A stretch of 32,694 nucleotides of DNA from assembly GCF_002939865.1 (NCBI RefSeq), contig NZ_MDEE01000046.1, forward strand, positions 1-32,694, written 5' to 3'. Below are positions 8,183 through 16,113 of this stretch, in pieces. Numbering within the stretch: the first letter of the stretch is position 1; the number at the start of each line of letters is the position of its first letter. The stretch is from Xanthomonas dyei. Lineage in GTDB: Bacteria > Pseudomonadota > Gammaproteobacteria > Xanthomonadales > Xanthomonadaceae. The notes beneath the pieces were generated by a model. It made no database searches. It saw only the letters and a list, made by a program, of their open reading frames with translations, and had not been told where the DNA came from. Both the position numbers and the translations under genes were made by a program.

Positions 8183-9724
8183 ATGTCCGCAACCCCGCAA
8201 CCCACCCGTTGGCTCAGCATTCGCGCGCATGCGCGCGACAACGTCGCCATCGTCGTCAACGATGACGGCGCGCCGGCCGGTGCCACTTTTCCGGACGGGC
8301 TCACCGCCATCGAACATATTCCGCAGGGCCACAAGATGGCGCTGTTCGACCTGCCCGCCGGTGCGCCGGTGATCCGCCTGGGCGCAGTGATCGGCACCGC
8401 CAATGCCGACATCGCGCGCGGCGCCTGGGTGAGCGAGCACCTGCTGGACATGCCCGAAGCGCCCGATCTGGCTGCGCTGGATCTGTCGCTGCAAGCGTCG
8501 CCCGTACCCGAGCCCCTGGAGGGCTACACCTTCCAGGGGTATCGCAACCGCGATGGCAGCGTCGGCACGCGCAACATCCTGGGCATCATGACCAGCGTGC
8601 AGTGCGTGGTGGGTGTGCTCGGTCACGCGGTGGAGCGCATTCGCACCGAGTTGCTGCCCAAGTATCCCAATGTCGACGATGTGGTGGCGGTCAATCACGT
8701 TTACGGTTGTGGCGTGGCGATCACCGCGCCCGAAGCCATCATCCCCATCCGCACGTTGCGCAACATCGCGCGCAGCCCCAACTTCGGCGGGCAGGCGCTG
8801 ATCGTGGGCCTGGGCTGCGAAAAACTCGCACCCGAGCGCCTGCTGCCGGACGATGCCAGCGCCGACGACAGCGCCGTCTACCGCCTGCAGGAAGCCAGTC
8901 TGGGGTTTGCCGACATGGTGGGCTCGATCATGGCCATGGCCGAAGAGCGTCTGCGTCATCTGGACCTGCGTCGCCGCGAAACCGTGCCGGCCAGCGAACT
9001 GGTGGTGGGCATGCAATGCGGCGGCAGCGATGCGTTTTCCGGCGTCACCGCCAACCCGGGTCTGGGCGTGGCTGCCGACCTGTTGGTGCGCGCCGGTGCC
9101 ACGGTGATGTTCTCGGAAAATACCGAAGTGCGCGACGGCATCCACCTGCTGGTGCCGCGCGCCGCCACTGCCGAGGTGGCCAAGGCGCTGGTGCGCGAAA
9201 TGGCCTGGTACGACGCCTACCTGGCGCGCGGCCAGGCCGACCGCAGCGCCAACACCACGCCCGGCAACAAGAAGGGCGGGCTGGCCAATATCGTCGAAAA
9301 GGCAATGGGCTCGATCGCCAAATCCGGCGTCTCGCCGATCAATGGCGTGGTGCCGCCCGGCGAGCGCGTCAAAGGACGCGGGCTGCAGTACTGCGCCACC
9401 CCGGCCAGCGATTTCGTTTGCGGCACGTTGCAGGTGGCGGCCGGCATGAACCTGCATGTCTTCACCACCGGGCGCGGCACGCCGTACGGCCTGGGCATGG
9501 TGCCGGTGATCAAGGTCGCCACCCGCAGCGAACTGGCGCAGCGCTGGTCCGATCTGATGGACATCGACGCCGGCGGCGTGGCGACCGGCGCCAAGACGCT
9601 GGAGCAATTGGGCTGGGAGTTGTTTCAGCGCTATCTGGACGTGGCCAGCGGCCAGCGCACCTGGACCGAGCATCACCGCCTGCATAACGATCTGGCCTTG
9701 TTCAATCCGGCGCCGATTACCTAA
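8183..9724 (+). CDS. garD: Galactarate dehydratase
   Basis: This 513-residue member of the UxaA/GarD family converts galactarate (mucate) to 5-keto-4-deoxyglucarate, the compound GudD also makes. The N-terminal SAF-like region (DNVAIVVNDDGAPAG, then FPDGLTAIEHIPQGHK) closely resembles E. coli GarD. The central and C-terminal halves carry YRNRDGSVGTRN, a conserved Cys in NHVYGCGVAI, and QCGGSDAFSG, as expected for the Fe-dependent dehydratase fold. A frame-compatible ATG overlaps the porin stop at 8147, but ATG 8183 has AAGGT about nine bases upstream and fits the family length, so I chose it. It is the last gene of the cluster. No convincing terminator is seen behind it. Confidence 0.93.
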   Translation: MSATPQPTRWLSIRAHARDNVAIVVNDDGAPAGATFPDGLTAIEHIPQGHKMALFDLPAGAPVIRLGAVIGTANADIARGAWVSEHLLDMPEAPDLAALDLSLQASPVPEPLEGYTFQGYRNRDGSVGTRNILGIMTSVQCVVGVLGHAVERIRTELLPKYPNVDDVVAVNHVYGCGVAITAPEAIIPIRTLRNIARSPNFGGQALIVGLGCEKLAPERLLPDDASADDSAVYRLQEASLGFADMVGSIMAMAEERLRHLDLRRRETVPASELVVGMQCGGSDAFSGVTANPGLGVAADLLVRAGATVMFSENTEVRDGIHLLVPRAATAEVAKALVREMAWYDAYLARGQADRSANTTPGNKKGGLANIVEKAMGSIAKSGVSPINGVVPPGERVKGRGLQYCATPASDFVCGTLQVAAGMNLHVFTTGRGTPYGLGMVPVIKVATRSELAQRWSDLMDIDAGGVATGAKTLEQLGWELFQRYLDVASGQRTWTEHHRLHNDLALFNPAPIT

Positions 9725-9820
9725 TCCTGCTGGGTTGCGCGTCTCTGCGTTCCCGGGCGGCGGCACGACGCAACACTTGGCGCGACTGTTCCGCTGCCGC
9801 AGGCGTGGTCGGTTTTTCTG

Positions 9821-9853
9821 AGTCGGTGTGGACTGTGCAGAGTCGGTGTGGAC
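9821..9853. repeat. 13-base direct repeat
   Basis: AGTCGGTGTGGAC occurs at 9821-9833 and again at 9841-9853, with a 20-base period. It lies about 100 bases after garD. No function is evident; it could be a local slippage duplication or a pair of protein-binding sites. Confidence 0.6.
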
Positions 9854-9997
9854 GGTGTGGGGCTGCGCGTCCTCGGTGTCGTGAGCGAATCCGCGCGTCG
9901 TGACGACTGCGCGGCATCTCTCGCATCCCTGGAGCATCGCGGCGACGCAGCGCTTGCCGCGCCATGGCGCCACTCACTTGGCGTGGTTTCGCCCGGA

Positions 9998-10162
9998 CCC
10001 TCACCCCAACCCTCTCCCGCAGAAGAGGGCCTAGCCGTTCCCAGCAACAAAGGGGCTCGCCACTTCCCTTCTCCAATCGGCAGAAGATGCCCTCGGGGCG
10101 GGTGAGGGCTCGCCGTTCCCTTCTCCCGCCGGGAGAAGGTGCCCCGCAGGGGCGGATGAGGG
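9998..10162. repeat. Intergenic direct-repeat block of about 53-base palindromic units
   Basis: Two neighbouring units start at 10054 and 10107, giving a 53-base period. Each begins GGCTCGCC, runs into CCCTTCTCC, then an inverted arm (GGGAGAAGGTGCCCC in the better copy, degenerate in the first), and ends in GGGGCGG(A/G)TGAGGG. A partial, partly inverted copy (CCCTCACCCCAACCCTCTCC) starts at 9998. This matches a dispersed xanthomonad intergenic repeat type, similar in behaviour to REP elements. The arms CCTTCTCCC and GGGAGAAGG can form a hairpin in RNA. Family identity is from memory, not a search. Confidence 0.7.
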
Positions 10163-10263
10163 TACGTGCGCAGCCTCATGCGCCACGTCACGCAGCCGCC
10201 AACAACGCACACGTACAGCCGCACCGAAACCATCGCGCGTAGGCGAAAACAAGCAGCCACGGC

Positions 10264-10285
10264 CACCATCACCATCACCATCACC
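10264..10285. repeat. CACCAT hexamer tandem repeat
   Basis: Three full CACCAT units at 10264-10281 are followed by CACC. It is a simple-sequence tract in the non-coding region upstream of ridA and belongs to no gene. Confidence 0.75.
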
Positions 10286-10389
10286 GCAAGATACCCAACC
10301 CACCACGCAACCCGTCGCTACGCCACCAGCCAACGCCCGCGCGCCGTCACCGCACATCCTCCCATTCGCCCGTCAACGGCATGCGCCGA

Positions 10390-10423
10390 TACAATGCGCG
10401 TTCGTTTTCAGTGTTGACGGAGT
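10390..10423 (+). promoter_or_regulatory. Probable ridA promoter -10 element and ribosome binding site
   Basis: TACAAT at 10390-10395 is a good -10 hexamer. No clear -35 is seen at the expected place, around 10367-10372. GACGGAG just before the ATG at 10428 is the ribosome binding site. Transcription from here could also cover recG, which follows closely. Confidence 0.4.
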
Positions 10424-10427
10424 CGCC

Positions 10428-10808
10428 ATGTCCCAGATCATCCATACCGACCAGGCGCCTGCCGCCATCGGCCCTTACTCGCAGGCAGTGCGCGCCGGCA
10501 ACACCGTGTATTTCTCAGGGCAGATCCCGCTGGATCCGGCCACCGGCGAGATCGTGCCGGGCGACATCGGTGCGCAGGCACGCCGCGCGTTCGACAACCT
10601 CAAGGCCGTGGCCGAAGCCGCCGGTGGTTCGCTCGACAAGATCGTGCGTCTGGGCCTGTATCTCACCGACCTGGGCCAGTTCGCTGCCGTCAATGCGGTG
10701 ATGCAGGACTACTTCCAGGCCCCGTTCCCGGCGCGTTCCACCATCGAAGTCTCCGGCCTGCCGAAGGGCGCCGGTTTCGAAGTCGATGCGGTGATGGTGC
10801 TCGAGTGA
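10428..10808 (+). CDS. ridA: RidA family 2-iminobutanoate/2-iminopropanoate deaminase
   Basis: This is a 126-residue RidA/YjgF/YER057c protein of the usual length. The family hydrolyses reactive enamines and imines released by PLP enzymes such as threonine dehydratase. It forms trimers in the cytoplasm. Seen in the sequence: the N-terminal IGPYSQAVRAGNTVYFSGQI, the GDIGAQARRAFDNLKAVAEAAG helix, and the C-terminal motif PFPARSTIEVSGLPKGAGFEVD, with the conserved substrate-binding Arg in ARST. The ATG has GACGGAG upstream. The stop codon lies at the seam of a 14-base tandem duplication, and recG follows 39 bases later in the same frame. Confidence 0.94.
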   Translation: MSQIIHTDQAPAAIGPYSQAVRAGNTVYFSGQIPLDPATGEIVPGDIGAQARRAFDNLKAVAEAAGGSLDKIVRLGLYLTDLGQFAAVNAVMQDYFQAPFPARSTIEVSGLPKGAGFEVDAVMVLE

Positions 10809-10819
10809 TGGTGCTCGGG
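10792..10819. repeat. 14-base tandem duplication at the ridA stop codon
   Basis: TGATGGTGCTCGAG (10792-10805) is followed directly by TGATGGTGCTCGGG (10806-10819), matching at 13 of 14 positions. The ridA stop TGA is the first codon of the second copy. With either one or two copies ridA would end after the same Val-Met-Val-Leu tail, as Glu-stop here or Gly-stop with one copy, so the duplication is neutral for RidA length. Confidence 0.85.
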
Positions 10820-10847
10820 TAATCCGGCGCGACTGATCCGACCCGCC

Positions 10848-12992
10848 GTGCCGCGCGCGCGCGTCGCCACGCCGAGCCTGGCCGTCGCCGGCCAGGCTCC
10901 GCTGTCCAGCCTGCCCGGCGTCGGCCCGAAAGTGGCCGACAAGTTCGCCGCGCGCGGCATCCTGAGCGTGCAGGACCTGTGGCTGCATCTGCCGCTGCGG
11001 TATGAAGACCGCACCCGGCTGACCACGATCGCGCAGCTGCAAAGCGGCGTGCCGGCGCAGATCGAAGGGCGGGTGGAGGCGGTGGAGCGCGGCTTTCGCT
11101 TCCGTCCGGTGCTGCGCGTGGCGATCTCGGACGCCTCGCACGGTAGCGTGGTGCTGCGTTTCTTCCATTTTCGCGCCGCGCAGGTCGCGCAGTTTGCGGT
11201 CGGCACGCGCGTGCGCGTGTTCGGCACGCCCAAGCCCGGCCAGAACGGTTGGGAAATTGTCCATCCCAGTTACCGCGTGCTCGCGGCGGATGAAGACGCA
11301 CAACTGGGCGACAGCCTGGACCCGGTCTATCCGGTGCTCGAAGGCGTCGGCCCGGCCACGCTGCGCAAACTCATCGGCCAGGCGCTCGAGCGGTTGCCGC
11401 CGGAGGCCGCACTCGAATTGCTGCCGCCGCATTGGCTGCAGGACGAACACCTGCCTTCGCTGCGCACTGCATTACTGACCATGCACCGCCCACCGGTGAA
11501 CACCGACCCGCAGCAGCTGCTCGCCGGCGGGCATCCGGCACAGCAGCGGTTGGCGCTCGAAGAACTGCTTGCGCACCAACTCAGCCTGCGTCGCCAACGC
11601 ATCGCCCTGCAGCGGTTTCATGCGCCCGTGTTGCCCGGCAACGGCACGCTGGTGCAGCGCTTGCGCGCCGCATTGCCGTTTCAGCTCACCGGCGCGCAGC
11701 AACGCGTGTTCGAACAGATCGCGCACGACCTGGCGCAGCCCTCGCCGATGCTGCGGCTGGTGCAGGGCGATGTCGGTAGCGGCAAGACCGTGGTCGCGGC
11801 CCTGGCGGCGATGCTGGCGGTGGAGCAGGGCAAGCAGGTCGCACTGGCCGCGCCCACCGAACTGCTGGCCGAGCAACACCTCACCAACCTGCGCGGCTGG
11901 CTCGAGCCGCTTGGCGTGCGCATCGTCTGGCTGGCCGGCAAGGTCACCGGCAAGGCGCGCGCCGCGGCGATGGCCGAGGTCGCCTCCGGCCAGGCCCAGG
12001 TGGTGGTCGGCACGCATGCCTTGATGCAGGAAGCGGTGGTCTTCCACGACCTGGCGCTGGCCATCATCGACGAGCAGCACCGCTTCGGTGTGCATCAGCG
12101 TCTGGCGCTGCGCGACAAGGGGGCGGGCGCCGGCAGCGTGCCGCATCAGCTGGTGATGACCGCCACGCCGATCCCGCGCACCCTGGCGATGTCGACCTAC
12201 GCCGATCTGGACGTCTCGGCCATCGACGAGTTGCCGCCCGGCCGCACGCCGGTGCAGACCATTGTCCTGAGCGCCGAACGGCGCCCCGATCTGGTCGAAC
12301 GCATCCGCGCCGCCTGCGCCGAAGGGCGCCAGGCGTATTGGGTGTGCACGCTCATCGAAGAAAGCGAGGAGCCGGGCAAGGCCGCACCGGCTGGCCCGCC
12401 GCGCATCGAAGCGCAGGCCGCCGAAGTCACCTTCCAGGCCCTGTCGGCGCAGTTGCCCGGCGTGCGCGTCGCGCTCGTGCATGGCCGCATGAAGCCGGCC
12501 GAAAAACAGAAGGCCATGCTCGATTTCAAGCAGGGCCGCAGCGATCTGCTGGTCGCCACCACGGTGATCGAAGTCGGCGTGGACGTGCCCAACGCCTCGC
12601 TGATGATCATCGAAAACGCCGAGCGTCTTGGCCTGGCGCAGCTGCATCAATTGCGTGGCCGGGTCGGCCGCGGCGCCGCAGCGTCCAGTTGCGTGCTGCT
12701 GTATCAGGCGCCGCTGTCGATGATGGCGCGCCAACGCCTGGAAACCATGCGCCAGACCAACGATGGGTTTGTGATTGCAGAAAAGGATCTGGAATTGCGC
12801 GGTCCCGGCGAATTGCTCGGTACCCGCCAGACCGGCCTGGCCAGCTTCCGCATTGCCGATCTGGCGCGCGATGCCAGCCTGCTGCCGCGCGTGCAGGTGC
12901 TGGCCGAGCGGTTGCTGGCCGAAGCGCCGGAGATCGCCGACCGTGTCGTCGCACGCTGGATCGGCAGCGCGGTGCGGTATGCCGCCGCTTGA
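10848..12992 (+). CDS. recG: ATP-dependent DNA helicase RecG
   Basis: This is a 714-residue superfamily 2 helicase that reverses stalled replication forks and branch-migrates Holliday junctions. The N-terminal wedge/OB region begins SLPGVGPKVADKF and LHLPLRYEDRT (around residues 21-55). Walker A is GDVGSGKT (307-314, Lys313). Walker B is the RecG-type DEQH (408-411), followed by TATPIPRTLAM. The helicase C domain has VIEVGVDVPNA and QLRGRVGRG. E. coli RecG is 693 residues. The start is a GTG at 10848, with no good ribosome binding site. The frame is open without a stop back to the ridA TGA, so initiation by coupling to ridA is plausible. Confidence 0.94.
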   Translation: MPRARVATPSLAVAGQAPLSSLPGVGPKVADKFAARGILSVQDLWLHLPLRYEDRTRLTTIAQLQSGVPAQIEGRVEAVERGFRFRPVLRVAISDASHGSVVLRFFHFRAAQVAQFAVGTRVRVFGTPKPGQNGWEIVHPSYRVLAADEDAQLGDSLDPVYPVLEGVGPATLRKLIGQALERLPPEAALELLPPHWLQDEHLPSLRTALLTMHRPPVNTDPQQLLAGGHPAQQRLALEELLAHQLSLRRQRIALQRFHAPVLPGNGTLVQRLRAALPFQLTGAQQRVFEQIAHDLAQPSPMLRLVQGDVGSGKTVVAALAAMLAVEQGKQVALAAPTELLAEQHLTNLRGWLEPLGVRIVWLAGKVTGKARAAAMAEVASGQAQVVVGTHALMQEAVVFHDLALAIIDEQHRFGVHQRLALRDKGAGAGSVPHQLVMTATPIPRTLAMSTYADLDVSAIDELPPGRTPVQTIVLSAERRPDLVERIRAACAEGRQAYWVCTLIEESEEPGKAAPAGPPRIEAQAAEVTFQALSAQLPGVRVALVHGRMKPAEKQKAMLDFKQGRSDLLVATTVIEVGVDVPNASLMIIENAERLGLAQLHQLRGRVGRGAAASSCVLLYQAPLSMMARQRLETMRQTNDGFVIAEKDLELRGPGELLGTRQTGLASFRIADLARDASLLPRVQVLAERLLAEAPEIADRVVARWIGSAVRYAAA

Positions 12993-12997
12993 GTGGC

Positions 12998-13131
12998 GGG
13001 GAGTGGGGAATCGGGAATCGGGAATCGTAAAAACAAAGGCTGCTGCCTGCTGTCCATCCTGGGCGTTCGCGTGACCGGCCGATCCTTGCGAAGATGCTGC
13101 AACGAATCCCGACTGCCCAATCCCGACTCCC
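12998..13131. repeat. Imperfect inverted repeat with GGGAATC heptamers upstream of the nucleoside hydrolase gene
   Basis: The left arm (12998-13027) contains three perfect tandem GGGAATC units at 13006-13026, preceded by GGGGAGTG. The right arm (13103-13131) reads, in reverse complement, GGGAGTCGGGATTGGGC and onward, so the two arms are imperfect inverted copies around roughly 75 bases. The right arm runs to the base before the start codon at 13132 and occupies the place of a ribosome binding site. Similar heptamers occur at 17199-17252. The structure suggests a small mobile palindromic element of the type dispersed in Xanthomonas genomes. Confidence 0.6.
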
Positions 13132-14070
13132 ATGACAAAAAAGATACCGCTGCTGATCGACACCGACCCGGGCGTGGATGACGCGCTGGCGCTGCTGATG
13201 GCCTTCAACGACACCTGTCACGAGGTGGTTGGCCTGACCATCGCGGCCGGCAACGTGGGGCTGGAGCACACCGTGCGCAACGCCTTGAAGGTCTGCGAGG
13301 TCGCCGGCCGCGCCGATGTGCCGGTGTACGCCGGCTGCCCGCAGCCGCTGTTGCACCCCTCGGTCGATGCGGCGCACGTGCACGGCATCGATGGCTTCGG
13401 CGATGTCGGCCTGCCGGCGGCCAAGCGCAGCGCCGAGGCCGAGCATGCCGCGCTCGCCATCCTGCGCCTGTCGCACGACTACGCGGGCGAGCTATTGCTG
13501 GTCGCCCTGGGGCCACTGACCAATCTGGCCCTGGCGCTGACCCTGGACCCGACCCTGCCGCAGCGCGTCGGCCGGCTGGTGGTGATGGGTGGGGCGTTGA
13601 CCGGGCACGGCAACATCACCGCGGCGGCCGAATTCAACATCGGCTTCGACCCGGAGGCCGCGCACATCGTGTTCCGTGGCTTCCCGCAGTTCGACGTGGC
13701 CGACTGGGAAGCCACCATCGCGCACGGCCTGCTGCATCGCGATGTCGAGCAATGGCTGGCGGCCGATAGCGCCTGCGCCCGCTTCTACGAAGAAATCTCG
13801 CGCAAGACCCGTTTATGGTCCGAAGACAGCCGTGGCGAGTTCTGGTACGCCGCCGACGCACTGGCGATGGCGTTCGCCCTGCACCCGGAAGGCGCCCAGC
13901 GCCTGGAGCAGCGCCCGGTCCATATCGAACTGTCCGGCACGCATACCCGCGGCATGACGGTGGTGGACTGGAACCGTCGCGACCAGGCTCCTGATAACGC
14001 CAATCTGCTGATGGAGTACGACCGCCAGCAGTTCTATGGCTTGGTCAGGGCAGCATTGGCGGCCGGCTAG
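13132..14070 (+). CDS. Inosine-uridine preferring nucleoside hydrolase family protein
   Basis: This is a 312-residue nucleoside hydrolase, which cleaves the N-glycosidic bond of ribonucleosides to give base plus ribose for salvage. The diagnostic DTDPGVDDALAL motif is at residues 10-21 and supplies the Ca2+-binding and catalytic aspartates. The second family block, ITAAAEFNIGFDPEAA, and the conserved late Asp in WYAADALAMAFAL are present. Whether it prefers purine or pyrimidine nucleosides cannot be told from the sequence. The region before ATG 13132 is the arm of a repeat element and has no recognisable ribosome binding site, so translation may be weak or the start may differ. Confidence 0.9.
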   Translation: MTKKIPLLIDTDPGVDDALALLMAFNDTCHEVVGLTIAAGNVGLEHTVRNALKVCEVAGRADVPVYAGCPQPLLHPSVDAAHVHGIDGFGDVGLPAAKRSAEAEHAALAILRLSHDYAGELLLVALGPLTNLALALTLDPTLPQRVGRLVVMGGALTGHGNITAAAEFNIGFDPEAAHIVFRGFPQFDVADWEATIAHGLLHRDVEQWLAADSACARFYEEISRKTRLWSEDSRGEFWYAADALAMAFALHPEGAQRLEQRPVHIELSGTHTRGMTVVDWNRRDQAPDNANLLMEYDRQQFYGLVRAALAAG

Positions 14071-14077
14071 GGCCACC

Positions 14078-14107
14078 TTGCGCCGGGCGAGCGGAGGCCG
14101 CTATAAT
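14078..14107 (+). promoter_or_regulatory. Sigma-70-type promoter for rpmE2
   Basis: TTGCGC (14078-14083) and a consensus TATAAT (14102-14107) are separated by 18 bases, placing the transcript start about 30 bases before the L31 start codon. The perfect -10 fits strong ribosomal-protein expression. I see no Zur-like palindrome overlapping it, but I could not scan with a matrix. Confidence 0.7.
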
Positions 14108-14141
14108 AACCGGCTTATCCAGGCAGCCCGGCGCCAAGTCC

Positions 14142-14384
14142 ATGAAAGATAACGTGCATCCCAACTACGAAGACGTCGTCTTTCACGACGTGACGTCCGA
14201 TTTCAAGATTCTGACCCGCTCCACCATGGGCTCGAAAGAGACCGTGAAGTGGGAAGACGGCAAGGAATATCCGCTGATCAAGGTGGAAATTTCCTCGGCG
14301 TCGCACCCGTTCTATACCGGCAAGCACAAGGTGATCGACACCGGCGGCCGTATCGACAAGTTCCAGAAGCGCTACGCGCGCTGA
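14142..14384 (+). CDS. rpmE2: 50S ribosomal protein L31 type B
   Basis: This is an 80-residue L31 of the type B (zinc-free, C-minus) class. It starts MKDNVHPNYEDVVFHDVTSD and has the type B signatures SHPFYTGKHK and GRIDKFQKRYA. There is no Cys at all, so the four-cysteine zinc site of L31 type A is missing, as known for this class. L31 sits at the central protuberance between the ribosomal subunits. The gene is monocistronic, with its own consensus promoter and a strong terminator. In many bacteria type B L31 replaces type A under zinc limitation; whether a type A copy exists elsewhere is not visible here. Confidence 0.96.
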   Translation: MKDNVHPNYEDVVFHDVTSDFKILTRSTMGSKETVKWEDGKEYPLIKVEISSASHPFYTGKHKVIDTGGRIDKFQKRYAR

Positions 14385-14407
14385 ACTTGCAGGACGGGCT
14401 GTACCGA

Positions 14408-14440
14408 CAACGGCCGCGCATTGCGCGGCCGTTGTTTTTT
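14408..14440 (+). terminator. Rho-independent terminator of rpmE2
   Basis: A perfect 12-base-pair stem, CAACGGCCGCGC (14408-14419) with GCGCGGCCGTTG (14423-14434), has a 3-base ATT loop and is followed by six T (14435-14440). Confidence 0.93.
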
Positions 14441-14613
14441 GGGGCGTAGGCGCTTCGTTTGCGTGGTCCCGACAGGTGCGTCTACGACTTCTGTCCAAGC
14501 GACGGCCAAAATGCTGCTGTGCGATAATGACGTGATCCGAGGCGATGCCTTGGACTTCCATCACGTGCCTGCCCATGTGGGATCAGGCGCCTTCCACTGA
14601 AGGAGCGTACACA

Positions 14614-15903
14614 GTGTCCGATCTTGATCAGGTCACGCTCAACGCCGGCGACAAGTCGGTCGTTCTGCCGGTTCTCAAGCCCACGTTGGGCAATGATTGC
14701 GTCGATATTTCCAAGCTGACCAAAGAAACCGGTCTGTTCACCTACGACTCGGGCTTCACCGCCACCGCCAGCTGCAAGTCGGCCATCACCTACATCGATG
14801 GCGACAACGGCGTGTTGTTGTACCGCGGCTATCCGATCGAACAGCTCGCCGAGAAATCCAGCTTCCTGGAAGTTTCGTACCTGCTGATGAACGGCGAACT
14901 CCCCACGGCGGACGAATTCAAGAAGTTCGACCACGAGGTGACGCATCACACGATGATGCACGAGTCGCTGAAGAACTTCCTCGGCGGTTTCCGCCACGAC
15001 GCGCACCCGATGGCCATGCTGGCCGGTTCGGTCGCCTCGCTGTCGGCGTTCTACCACGACACCCTGGACCTCAACGATCCGGAGCAGCGCCGTCAGGCCG
15101 CCATCCGTCTGATCGCCAAGGTGCCGACCCTGGCAGCTGCGGCGTATCGTTACTCGATCGGCTGGCCGATCCGCTATCCGCGCAACAACCTGAACTACGT
15201 CGACCGCTTCCTGCACATGATGTTCGAAGTGCCGAGCGAGCCGCTGGAGATCAACCCGGTTGTTGCCAAGGCACTGGACCTGCTGTTCATTCTGCACGCC
15301 GATCACGAGCAGAACGCCTCGACCTCGACCGTGCGTCTGGTCGGTTCGACCGGTGCCAATCCGTACGCGTCGGTCGCTGCCGGCATCACCGCACTGTGGG
15401 GCCCGGCACACGGCGGCGCCAACGAAGCGGTGCTGAAGATGCTGGAAGAGATCGGCACTGCCGATAACGTCGAGTCGGCCGTGGCCAAGGCCAAGGACAA
15501 GAACTCCTCGTTCCGTCTGATGGGCTTCGGTCACCGCGTCTACAAGAACTTCGACCCGCGCGCCAAGATCATCCGCGAGATGACCCACAAGGTGCTGGGC
15601 GAGCTGGGCGTCAACGACCCACTGCTGGAAGTGGCGTTGAAGCTGGAAGAAGCGGCATTGAAGGACGACTACTTCGTGCAGCGCAAGCTCTACCCGAACG
15701 TGGACTTCTACTCCGGCCTGATCTACAAGGCGCTCAATATCCCGGTGGAAATGTTCACCGTGATGTTTGCCATCGCACGCACCGCCGGCTGGGTGTCGCA
15801 TTGGCTGGAGCAGCAGGTCGACCCGGAAATGAAGATCGGCCGTCCGCGCCAGATCTACACCGGCTACGACAAGCGCGACTACACCGACAGCGCCAAGCGT
15901 TAA
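14614..15903 (+). CDS. gltA: Citrate synthase, type II
   Basis: This is a 429-residue citrate synthase condensing oxaloacetate and acetyl-CoA, the entry step of the TCA cycle. Length and sequence match the hexameric, NADH-regulated Gram-negative type (E. coli GltA, 427). Catalytic residues are visible: His266 in WGPAHGGANEA and His307 in GFGHRVYKNFDPRA, with the substrate-binding block DHEQNASTSTVRLVGST before them. The chosen start is GTG 14614, which has a full AAGGAG at 14600-14605 eight bases upstream; an in-frame ATG at 14545 has no such site and would add a non-homologous tail. GATAAT at 14523-14528 could be a -10 element. The gene is flanked by terminators on both sides. Confidence 0.96.
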   Translation: MSDLDQVTLNAGDKSVVLPVLKPTLGNDCVDISKLTKETGLFTYDSGFTATASCKSAITYIDGDNGVLLYRGYPIEQLAEKSSFLEVSYLLMNGELPTADEFKKFDHEVTHHTMMHESLKNFLGGFRHDAHPMAMLAGSVASLSAFYHDTLDLNDPEQRRQAAIRLIAKVPTLAAAAYRYSIGWPIRYPRNNLNYVDRFLHMMFEVPSEPLEINPVVAKALDLLFILHADHEQNASTSTVRLVGSTGANPYASVAAGITALWGPAHGGANEAVLKMLEEIGTADNVESAVAKAKDKNSSFRLMGFGHRVYKNFDPRAKIIREMTHKVLGELGVNDPLLEVALKLEEAALKDDYFVQRKLYPNVDFYSGLIYKALNIPVEMFTVMFAIARTAGWVSHWLEQQVDPEMKIGRPRQIYTGYDKRDYTDSAKR

Positions 15904-15929
15904 TCGGCTCAAAGTTGTCTGCGTAAACG

Positions 15930-15955
15930 AACGCCCCGCACTTGCGGGGCGTTTT
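15930..15955 (+). terminator. Rho-independent terminator of gltA
   Basis: A 10-base-pair stem, AACGCCCCGC (15930-15939) with GCGGGGCGTT (15944-15953), has an ACTT loop and runs into a short T-rich stretch (GTTTTCGTTG). Confidence 0.92.
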
Positions 15956-16113
15956 CGTTGTTGCGTGGAGCCGTTACAGGAGCCAGGACGGGCCGGGCAT
16001 TATTGGAACCAGTCATCGCGCCGCTGTTATCGCCCTCGGTGCGGTTGCACGAGATGGCGGGCAGTGGGGAGACGCACGCATGCGGACAGTGCGCCGGGCA
16101 TGGTGCGTGCCGC

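Larger units (their letters stand above)
9725..10427. other. Repeat-rich non-coding region between garD and ridA
   Basis: These 703 bases contain no convincing gene. Open frames here, including a minus-strand one starting with a Met-Val run, are by-products of simple repeats and high GC. The region holds a 13-base direct repeat, a block of 53-base intergenic repeat units, a CACCAT hexamer run and the presumed ridA promoter, each listed separately. It separates the catabolic island from the housekeeping block. Confidence 0.7.

Noticed and set aside
9998..10162. Repeat block considered as a CRISPR array
   Set aside because: Only two full units lie next to each other without unique spacers, and there are no cas genes nearby.
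10264..10285. A His-tag-like CACCAT run suggesting vector contamination
   Set aside because: It sits inside continuous genome-like intergenic sequence with no vector features, follows further CAC-rich sequence, and is a simple repeat of only three and a half units.
14545..14613. Upstream ATG extension of citrate synthase
   Set aside because: The added residues have no family counterpart, and the GTG at 14614 has a near-perfect ribosome binding site eight bases upstream.
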